From Arctopsyche grandis (Eukaryota; Arthropoda; Insecta; Trichoptera; Hydropsychidae), in the NCBI RefSeq assembly GCF_051622035.1, contig NC_135362.1:9117501-9181500 (forward strand): a stretch of DNA of 64,000 nucleotides, given 5' to 3'. Below the pieces are notes generated by a model. It saw only the letters and a list, made by a program, of their open reading frames with translations, was not told the DNA's origin and searched no databases. Position numbers and translations under genes: made by a program. Position 1 is the stretch's first letter; each line of letters opens with the position of its first letter. Shown piece by piece: positions 56,228 to 64,000 of this stretch.

Positions 56228-56491
56228 ATTTATTTATTTATTTATTTATTTTAATATACAAGTATACCACAGAGTCTTTACAGGTCACCCCAATATGACA
56301 CTGTGGCCAGACAATACATAAAAGATCAAATACATAAGAAAAAATAAAACAACAATAATAGAAAAACAAATAAAATAAAACATTTAAAAAATTGTACATA
56401 AAAATTAAAAATTGAAAAATTGAGAATTAATAAATTGAAAAATCAAAAATGAAAATAATACACAAAAAAAAAAAACACATATATAAATAGT

Positions 56492-59320
56492 TTAAATTGA
56501 ATTAAAAGTAAAAAACAGTAAAAATACGGATAGATTATCCGGTGAAATATTGAAAATATCAATGTGATTGCTGACCAAATTCAAGCAGCGTAAGACTCGA
56601 GCGATTGGTGAAAAAGCAAGAACATTAGTTCTTGCTTTAATAGTTTGGAACAATGGACGCAATCGATAATCAATGAGGCGAGATGGAACCCAAAATTTCA
56701 TTTCTTCCAATATAGTTGGGTTGTAAATATCACCTCTTAATAATTTGAAGAAATGACACACAAGATGCATATCCCGCCGATGAGATAGGGAAGTATAGCC
56801 AACAGAACCTTGCACAAAAGCACTAGGAAACAGTTGAGGGTAGTATCCAAACTCCCTCATATATAGATAGCGGAGGAACTTCCTTTGAACTCTTTCAATT
56901 TTTAGAGAGTGAGTTAATTCACTGGGACTCCATATAATGGCATCAGATTCCAAAATGCTTCGGACCAATGCGTTATAAAGAAGACGCAAAACTCTTAAAT
57001 TATTGAAATTGTGAGCATTACGTAAAACGAAACCCAGCATCTTTGAAGCTTTATTGCACATATTGGAAATATGGATACCAAACTTCCATCTGCTCTCAAA
57101 CGTAACGCCAAGGTCTTTTTTGGATAATGTTCTACACAGTGGAGTTCCACCAAGATTATACTGATATAAGGTGGGGTTAGAAGACCGAGAAAAAGACATA
57201 ATATTGCATTTACTAACGCTAAGAGGTAAATGATTATTAGTCGCCCAGCACCATAAAGAGTTCAAATTACTCTGAAGGACCTCACAGTCAGAAACACTAT
57301 CAATTTTCATGAATAACTTGAGGTCATCAGCATATAGTAAAAAATTTGAATCTGAAAGTACCGAGCCAATATCATTCACATATATTAGAAACAGTAAAGG
57401 TCCCAAATTAGAGCCTTGGGGCACGCCAGAAGATGTGAGGTATACATCAGAGAAATGGCCATCAAAACAAACAAACTGACGACGATTACTTAAATAAGAA
57501 GTAAAAAAATCAGTAAGATTATCCGATAGACCAAAATTGGCCAATTTCTTAATAAGTATTGAATGATCAACCTTATCAAAAGCTTTAGCAAAATCGGTAT
57601 AGATCACATCAACTTGATGCCCTGCATCTAGCGATTTAGTAATGAAGTTTGTGAAAGACAAAAGATTAGTAGTCGTAGAGCGTGCTGAACGAAAACCATG
57701 CTGTTGGTCTATGATAAACCGACTGCAATGGTTATAAAGTAATCTCTGCAAAATTATTTCGAATAATTTGGCTGGAGCCGAAACAATGGCTATTGGTCTG
57801 TAATTATTAATAAAAGATTTATCGTCATTTTTGTGAATTGGAGTGACTTTGGTGCATTTCCAAGAGTCAGGGAACAGAGAATATTTCAGTGATAAATTAT
57901 AGATATGAAGCAAGGGATATAACAAACTGGACTTGCATCCCTTTAAAACAAAATCGGGAATAAAGTCAGGACCAAAAGATCTATTAGGTTTCAGCTTCTG
58001 GAACCCATACTCCATATCACTGATATTAAATTCAAATACTGACAGAATGAAGGAATGACTTATTTGAAACTTATTATTTGAAGATTGAGTGAATGAGTCT
58101 ACAAATGCAGATTTAAAATGCTCAGCAAAACCCTTAGCGATATCTTTCGAACCTGAGAACGACTCATCACCATTGAACATCATTGTCAAATTCGAATTGT
58201 TATTATGTTTAGAATTTATAAAGTTCCAAAATAATTTTGGGTTTATGGAAATGGAATCTTCACATTTCTTAATGAAGTCAGCGTGACAAATTGAGATCAA
58301 TTTTTTGGAATGAGAACGCAACTGACAGAATTCAACGTAATCATGTGAGTCCTTAGTGAACTTCCAGCGTTTGTGCAAGTAACATTTACGACTGATGACT
58401 ACGATTAATTCAGCTGAGAACCAACTAGGAAAAATTTTTCTGGATTTAGGAAATTTTTTGTTAAAGCATTTGTTAAAAGAAGAATGCACAATCCTATTAA
58501 ATATCTCGACAGCAGCATTCACATCCAAGCACTCGAAAAGATCAATCCACTCCGATTCCAACAAAACAGAATTCAGGCCAGCAAAGTCAACATTATTAAA
58601 TTTCCAACCATAAAAATCATGATTAACAGAATTACAATTACGATTACTATTGTGCCCAGAATCATTTAACATTAAATGGGAACATGTAGCATCAAAATCA
58701 ATACTGAGCGTAGGGTGAAACTTATCCTCAGGAACAATAAAACAGGGACTTCTACTGGAATTGCAAATAATATTGGACAACACCAAGTCAAGTTTTCCGC
58801 CATAAACATTGCATACATTATTCAAATCTGATAAATTAAAAAGATTGCACATATGCGACAGTTCCATGCTTACATTCTTCAAAGTAACAGTGTTAAAGTC
58901 CCCTACAATCAAAATATTTTTACTCTTTAGAAAGTTAAATTCCTCTTGTAATTTATTAAAAAAAACTTCAGAGATCTTATCGTTTTGATTTGGAGGAAAA
59001 TATACTACACAAATATAGATGGAACACCGCGGAAGATCAACTCGAACCCAAAGATGTTCACCAACTGATTGAAGACGGTGAATTTGTTGAGCAGACCGCA
59101 CACGATCGGCACGAACAGCCAGTAAAACACCACCTCCTCTGCTGGCCCTATCTCTTCTGAAAACTAAGTATCTATCATCGAATATCTCGAAGTCGCAAAC
59201 AGATTCATTTAGCCAAGTCTCCGTAAGTGCAATGAAGTCATGATGCTGTACCAGAACAGAAGAAAGGCAATCAACAGTTTTGGAGTTAAGACCCCTAACA
59301 TTCTGGTACAGCATCGTCAT
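56492..59320 (-). CDS. LINE ORF2: endonuclease-reverse transcriptase
   Basis: 942 aa from the ATG at 59320; the frame is open a little further upstream, but only with GTG. Residues 1-230 are an APE-type endonuclease: LYQNVRGLNSK, ALTETWLNES, VGDFN near 140. The usual SDH motif appears as FHPTLSI. Reverse transcriptase follows: YRPIAIVSAPAKLFE, HGFRSARSTTTNLL, DFAKAFDKVDH, GVPQGSNLGPLLFLIYVNDI, and the active site LLYADDLKLF near 662. The carboxy part (RNAHNFNNLRVLRLLYNALV) is of the jockey/CR1 type, without RNase H. The enzyme nicks target DNA and copies its own RNA there. Confidence 0.92.
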   Translation of the reverse strand: MTMLYQNVRGLNSKTVDCLSSVLVQHHDFIALTETWLNESVCDFEIFDDRYLVFRRDRASRGGGVLLAVRADRVRSAQQIHRLQSVGEHLWVRVDLPRCSIYICVVYFPPNQNDKISEVFFNKLQEEFNFLKSKNILIVGDFNTVTLKNVSMELSHMCNLFNLSDLNNVCNVYGGKLDLVLSNIICNSSRSPCFIVPEDKFHPTLSIDFDATCSHLMLNDSGHNSNRNCNSVNHDFYGWKFNNVDFAGLNSVLLESEWIDLFECLDVNAAVEIFNRIVHSSFNKCFNKKFPKSRKIFPSWFSAELIVVISRKCYLHKRWKFTKDSHDYVEFCQLRSHSKKLISICHADFIKKCEDSISINPKLFWNFINSKHNNNSNLTMMFNGDESFSGSKDIAKGFAEHFKSAFVDSFTQSSNNKFQISHSFILSVFEFNISDMEYGFQKLKPNRSFGPDFIPDFVLKGCKSSLLYPLLHIYNLSLKYSLFPDSWKCTKVTPIHKNDDKSFINNYRPIAIVSAPAKLFEIILQRLLYNHCSRFIIDQQHGFRSARSTTTNLLSFTNFITKSLDAGHQVDVIYTDFAKAFDKVDHSILIKKLANFGLSDNLTDFFTSYLSNRRQFVCFDGHFSDVYLTSSGVPQGSNLGPLLFLIYVNDIGSVLSDSNFLLYADDLKLFMKIDSVSDCEVLQSNLNSLWCWATNNHLPLSVSKCNIMSFSRSSNPTLYQYNLGGTPLCRTLSKKDLGVTFESRWKFGIHISNMCNKASKMLGFVLRNAHNFNNLRVLRLLYNALVRSILESDAIIWSPSELTHSLKIERVQRKFLRYLYMREFGYYPQLFPSAFVQGSVGYTSLSHRRDMHLVCHFFKLLRGDIYNPTILEEMKFWVPSRLIDYRLRPLFQTIKARTNVLAFSPIARVLRCLNLVSNHIDIFNISPDNLSVFLLFFTFNSI

Positions 59321-59339
59321 CTTGCGAATCTTGCGCACC

Positions 59340-60401
59340 CTATTTGTTATAGGGTGCCGGGCTCCGACGAAATTTCCATGGGTTGAAAGCTATACCAGCG
59401 GGCCAAAAGTCCGGATTCAAAACACTAGTATAGACAGCTTCGATGACAGATAATTTGAAAGAAGAGTAAGCTTTAGGACCCTTCGAGTTTAATTTTACAG
59501 CTATAGCATCACTGGATGGCAATTTCATCTTAACATAATTAGTTAATGAGTCAATGGTGGTGTCCTTGTGAAGATAAAGAACATGAACAAACTTCCTATG
59601 TTGTGCTGGCAATAATAGGTTGCTAGTAGAACCGGTACCAGTAAAGAATTGTCGAAAAGGAAGAGATGATGTTCCTGGAGACGAAGATAGTGCGGTGTTC
59701 TGTAGAATATTATCAGGTGTAGAAGCAGAAGCAGGAGCACAATAAACAGGAACACAAGCAGATGCTGGAGCAGAAGCTGATGTAAGTGTAGCTGAAGCTG
59801 AAGATGGCAGATGTGAAGAAGAAGAAGATAGCGCTGCGACTTGACTGTAAGATTTCGTGGGTTTTATAGGAGAAGGAGGAGAAGCAGAAACAGAAACAGG
59901 AGAAGCAGAAACAGTAGCACAACCAGGAGTAGATGCTGAAGCTGAAGCAGATGCAAGTGAAGTTGAAGCTGAAGAATGCGGAGGTGAAGCGGCAGAGGAT
60001 ACCGCTGAAACGTCGTACTGGCCACTGACAGGTGTTTGTTTACACACAGTGGTATTGTTGCATTCCGTGTGTGTTGTCGAAGTGGAGAGTACATGTAATG
60101 TTACCTCACCCGATTGCAGAGTCGTAGGTACGCCAGAAACAGCTGGAGCCAGGATTGCCGCCGGAGAAGGACAACACATCATCCTCCTAATTTCGCCGAT
60201 ATCTGAGTGGACAGTCTGGAGGAACTCCACAGACTGTTTCAGCGAGGCCAGACTGTCAAAAGCGACGCGTGCGATAGATACTATACTGTTAATGGAGGCG
60301 CTGATAAATTGCACCCTGTCCCTGGTAAGGACATTGGCACCAGAACCCTTCTTTGAAAGGTCAGCAAGTATCGTCCGGCTCAAAGATATAATATCCTCCA
60401 T
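59340..60401 (-). CDS. LINE ORF1: nucleic-acid-binding protein
   Basis: 353 aa from the first ATG at 60401. The amino part (to about 90) is helical. The middle is low-complexity Ser/Ala/Pro (SASASAS runs encoded by a GAAGCAGAAGC-type repeat). The carboxy third (KFVHVLYLHKDTTIDSLTNY to the end) looks like the small folded RNA-binding domain that ends ORF1 in many jockey/CR1 elements. No CCHC knuckle is seen. The stop TAG lies 19 nt before the ORF2 ATG. Confidence 0.75.
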   Translation of the reverse strand: MEDIISLSRTILADLSKKGSGANVLTRDRVQFISASINSIVSIARVAFDSLASLKQSVEFLQTVHSDIGEIRRMMCCPSPAAILAPAVSGVPTTLQSGEVTLHVLSTSTTHTECNNTTVCKQTPVSGQYDVSAVSSAASPPHSSASTSLASASASASTPGCATVSASPVSVSASPPSPIKPTKSYSQVAALSSSSSHLPSSASATLTSASAPASACVPVYCAPASASTPDNILQNTALSSSPGTSSLPFRQFFTGTGSTSNLLLPAQHRKFVHVLYLHKDTTIDSLTNYVKMKLPSSDAIAVKLNSKGPKAYSSFKLSVIEAVYTSVLNPDFWPAGIAFNPWKFRRSPAPYNK

Positions 60402-60478
60402 GGTAGAAGTAGTTGTAATTTTGTTCAAAACACAGCACAGTGCGACGTGCGACTCGAGCGAACGCCGAACGCCGAATA

Positions 60479-62741
60479 TGAAATGTAGGTATAACTTAAA
60501 GGTGTTTGTTTTCTTATCCTGTTTAAGTATTTTAATAATTAATTAGGTAATTATTTTTAAAAAATCATTATAAATTTATTTAATACAAAAACAATGCGTA
60601 GCATTATATGGTGAAAGTATTATATATTCAGTTTTATATGGTGAGTATTAATACAAGTCGTAATTAAGGATTCTGAAAACCTTTGCCACTATATCGGTTG
60701 TATCGGAATCTACCGGTATTGATTCCCTTAAGCAATTAGTGCAATTAAATTTAATTCATTAAATTTAGGCTAATTGTCGGTTAATCATTACAAAACACTG
60801 TGTTGAATTTCTACACCGTGCGAATTACCAATCAGCGAGTGTTAAAATAATGTAAACATTTTTGCTTTTTAATATTTTATATATGTATTCAAATAATTGT
60901 CAAGTGAATATGATACACTTAGTGGCTCCTTTGAATATCAGGTCAAAAATGATGTCGAGTGTAGACTCATTCTTCGACACATACTTAAGATAAAACGTTT
61001 TCTTCTAAATTCAAAACAATTCAACTAACAAAAAATTGAAATTATTATATTTCGATACTGAATTTTGACCAAAAGCCGGTATAACCAGTATTAGAATACC
61101 TAGTCAGAATAATATTAATCTGACTTAACTGACATATAAATAATAATAATTCAAACACATATAATGACAATTTTAAATTTTATATTAAATATATGTATAA
61201 TTTATACTGAATTAAAAATAAATCAGTTTATAATATTATATTGTAGTTTTCTGATATTGTAAAGTTGGATTTTATTTATGTAAAAAAATAATATTATATT
61301 TGACTACACTGAATTTATACAGTTTAGAATTGGGTGAATTTATTTGCCTGTATAAAATCATAAGTCGGCTTATGATCTTTTCAAACCTCGGAAAACTTCA
61401 AACTTTCAACGGAAAGAGCTTTTCGACCGCTTTTTCAGAGCCGAGCGGTGAAAATAATCCGAAACAACTGTCGGCAACAAGTTGTGAAAAGTTTTTTCTC
61501 CCCGAGAAAAAACGTCTTGATGGATTGTCGCGTTGAATTTACACAAATCTCCAACAGATTAAGGACTTCAGTTTTTATTCCTCAGAAGCTTGGAACATGT
61601 CACGACGTTGAAAATGTTTCATGGATATACATAGTTTTATATACTGTGACGATATTTTTTGCCAATTCAATTTGATGAGCCGAAAGGTCCTTTGCGGTAA
61701 CTTTTGTAAGTCAAAAGTTGGATTAAGGTTGTTATGCAGGACGCACACAGACTAAAAGCATTAAGTACAAAAGGACAAAAAAACCCATGGAAAGGTCGAA
61801 CGATAGAAAAACAGGATTCGAGACACGGCCCCCATAATATAAAGTACCTTTTCCAGCTTCCCACATACTTCGTTACGAAAAATTCGTATCTCGCATAGAC
61901 ATTTTCAAATTCGACGTCAAACGGATATAAAATTATTGGTTTTTATACGGGAAATTTTTGATACTGGAATACCAACTCGCACCACTTCGTCGGAAATAAA
62001 ACAGCCTTTTTCAATAAATTTACACGATTTTTTAAATATAAATTCTCCGGAGACTTTACGTCGTTTCCTCGTTGAATGCGATACCGAGGCTGATGTAAAC
62101 GCTACTTGTACAGACGTGTATGGGGTTGTGTATATGTATGATGGATTACTCGAATCTCATGGGAAATTCATGGGTATTGATGCTTTCTACTTTCACTCTG
62201 ATATATTAAAGGAGACAAACACATTAATAAAAATTTCTAGTATATAATACTTCGCAATATATGTACACAAACATAAACAGTATACATACATTATCCGTAA
62301 TTTCACTTTACTTAAATTTGATAATCTGAAAATTTTAAATTTATGCATGTACATATGTATGTACATACATACATATGTATATAGGTACATACATATATAA
62401 ATAATAAACTTAAAATTAAGCTATTCAAAAAATTGGCTTTAATTGTGGTTATCAAGATGAAATTTTACACTTTTTTATACAACGTTTATACATTTACGTA
62501 AATGTTGAAAATTCCTGGAAAAATTGGCTTATTTTAATGAACCAAACTAATTAAAGGAAATTTTATAAGTGGTTCATTAGTTTTTACAATTTACAATCAA
62601 CAAAGATAAAGTTTCAAGTACTACGTATCAATCATTAAAGAGATGGGTTTTGGTAATTTAATTGTTGTCATCGGCTAAGGGGAATAAAAAAAATTAAATT
62701 CCAATACGTTTCACATCGTATATATGTATATTTGCATATTT
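60479..62741. other. Intergenic, with one unexplained open frame
   Basis: AT-rich to about 61300, then a GC-richer stretch (61370-61560). An open frame with coding-like composition runs from about 61842 to 62247 but has no ATG until late; see findings. Telomere-like or repeat ends were not seen. Confidence 0.35.
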
Positions 62742-62841
62742 ATTTATTTATTTAGGAAGACATACTTGGGAAAGTCGATAGACTCAAGGGGTTTGATAAT
62801 CATACAGTAGTACAGAAATACAAAATTTAAATAACATAATG

Positions 62842-62996
<155 letters not shown>

Positions 62997-63258
62997 ACCA
63001 TAAAGAAAATATCAACCACTCAAAATAGAAGAAAATAAGAACACAAACAAGAAAATACGAATAATTAACTTAATTTTGAAAAAAATAAGAACTACAAAAA
63101 CCTATTTCTTTTAAGGAAATCATCAAATTTATTTTTAAAAAGGTTTAAGTTACTAATTTATTGCTTAGACTATTTCAAACTTTTACCACTCTCTTTGAAA
63201 AGAAGGATTCTCTTATTGTTTTGTAATAAATATTTGTTTTGAGTCTGGGAGTATTATC

Positions 63259-63572
63259 AGCCAGCAGCATGGCTCGATCCCATGAGTTGACCTTGATTGA
63301 ACTTCAGGTCGATCGTTTCCCAATTTTTCTGATTTCATTATTGAAACGGTTCCTCGATTAAATTGGCTAAAACCTTCCTACCTATTATGTCACCACTATT
63401 TGAGTATGAGTAATGTAAAATAAAAACTTTAATAAGTTAAAATTCATAGATGTCTCGTTAATTTCAGTATCTCGTAATTCAGCGATATATGTAATAAAAA
63501 TGCTGCATTGTTTGTAATTGGCCAGGAAGGCGCATTGGGGTTTACCTGGTAGGCCTTCCTGGTATATATGTA
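63259..63572 (+). mobile_element. SINE with shortened head
   Basis: CAGCAGCATGGCTCGATCCC joins the A-box part directly to the B-box part, so about 40 bp of the tRNA-like head are missing. The core and the full 3' part (AGGAAGGCGCATTGGGG to CCTTCCTGGTATATATG) are intact. Confidence 0.75.
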
Positions 63573-64000
63573 TTAGGGCTTCCAATCCCGGAAGGTTACT
63601 TCAGCACCGGGATTGCGGTGCTGGGAATTTCCGATCCCGGGATCCCGGTGCTAGCCCCCGGATTTCAAATGTATAAGAAAAAAAAGTTCAATTGCATGTT
63701 TTCATATTTCAAAAACGTTCAATTGCATTTTACAAACTCTCAATTTCACGCCTAAAATACCCGCATATTGGCATACTAATTTTGAGAATTTGACTACATT
63801 CTTTAAATTTTCGGTTTGCATCCATAAATTTCTAAGATTAAATAAAACACATTCGAAAATGTAATAAAATAAAGTAAAAAACATCGCTTTGATTCATTGA
63901 TTCGTTTTTTATAAATAGTTGAAATAATCCACCCAATATAAAAAAAATCTCCAATTACATTTACTTTATGTAAAAAATTCGAATGTGACCAACCTACGAC
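63573..64000. mobile_element. Possible hAT-like element running off the window
   Basis: It starts AGGGCTTCCAATCCCGG and has several CCCGGGAT motifs in the first 90 bp, as in insect hAT MITEs. The right end is outside the window, so the call is tentative. Confidence 0.35.

Larger units (their letters stand above)
56228..60478 (-). mobile_element. Apparently whole non-LTR retrotransposon (LINE)
   Basis: The order on the minus strand is a short 5' region (about 60478-60402, GGCGTTCGGCGTTCGCTCG), ORF1, 19 nt, ORF2, a 260-nt 3' untranslated region and an AAATAAATAAAT tail (56228-56260). Both ORFs are open throughout, so the copy is young or still intact. It belongs to the jockey/CR1 supergroup; the clade cannot be fixed by eye. 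A clear target duplication was not found. A truncated relative is at 42853-43495. Confidence 0.85.

Noticed and set aside
59857-60546. A 229-codon plus-strand ORF
   Set aside because: It is the antisense of LINE ORF1; the Glu/Ala runs mirror the Ser/Ala repeat of the real frame.

Overview
This is a window of AT-rich nuclear DNA from an insect. The evidence is an insect chemosensory ionotropic receptor, single-copy eukaryotic genes split by many short GT-AG introns, and a dense load of insect-type repeats (Helitrons, tRNA-derived SINEs, hAT and piggyBac miniature elements, jockey/CR1-group LINEs). I cannot name the order with confidence. No bacterial, viral or organellar block is present.

Five host genes can be built exon by exon, and in each the reading phase closes exactly. 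(1) 4856-9973, minus: an EPHX4-like epoxide hydrolase, 6 exons, 334 aa, catalytic triad present. (2) 12253-15670, minus: LRRC56, the leucine-rich-repeat factor for ciliary dynein, 9 exons, 552 aa. (3) 20592-26240, plus: a short ionotropic receptor without an amino-terminal domain, most like the co-receptor Ir76b, 8 exons, 551 aa. (4) 28943-33519, plus: UFSP2, the UFM1-specific cysteine protease, 10 exons, 590 aa. (5) 45542-54279, plus: a four-pass membrane protein of insect DUF4728-like type, 6 coding exons over 8.7 kb, 180 aa, probably with a separate 5' untranslated exon near 44.2 kb. The genes have unrelated jobs and nothing suggests a functional cluster.

Most of the remainder is transposon-derived. 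Three Helitron families (5' TC, 3' CTAG, inserted between A and T) account for about twelve copies, several joined end to end, and their interiors carry quite different minisatellites. A tRNA-headed SINE recurs about thirteen times. hAT elements appear at several places; one (27564-28498) has a clean 8-bp duplication and carries inside it a copy of its own left flank. Two piggyBac-type MITEs have TTAA at both ends. An apparently whole non-LTR retrotransposon with two open ORFs occupies 56228-60478 on the minus strand, and a truncated relative lies inside another transposon at 42.9-43.5 kb. One solo LTR and two weaker LTR-like segments are fossils.

The window is best read as five conserved genes whose introns and spacers are filled with nested transposons. 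I did not find a convincing new gene system. The most unusual items are the hAT element carrying its own flank with an inverted MITE core, the Helitrons as carriers of exchangeable minisatellites, and a CpG-rich foldback element at 52.2-53.1 kb.
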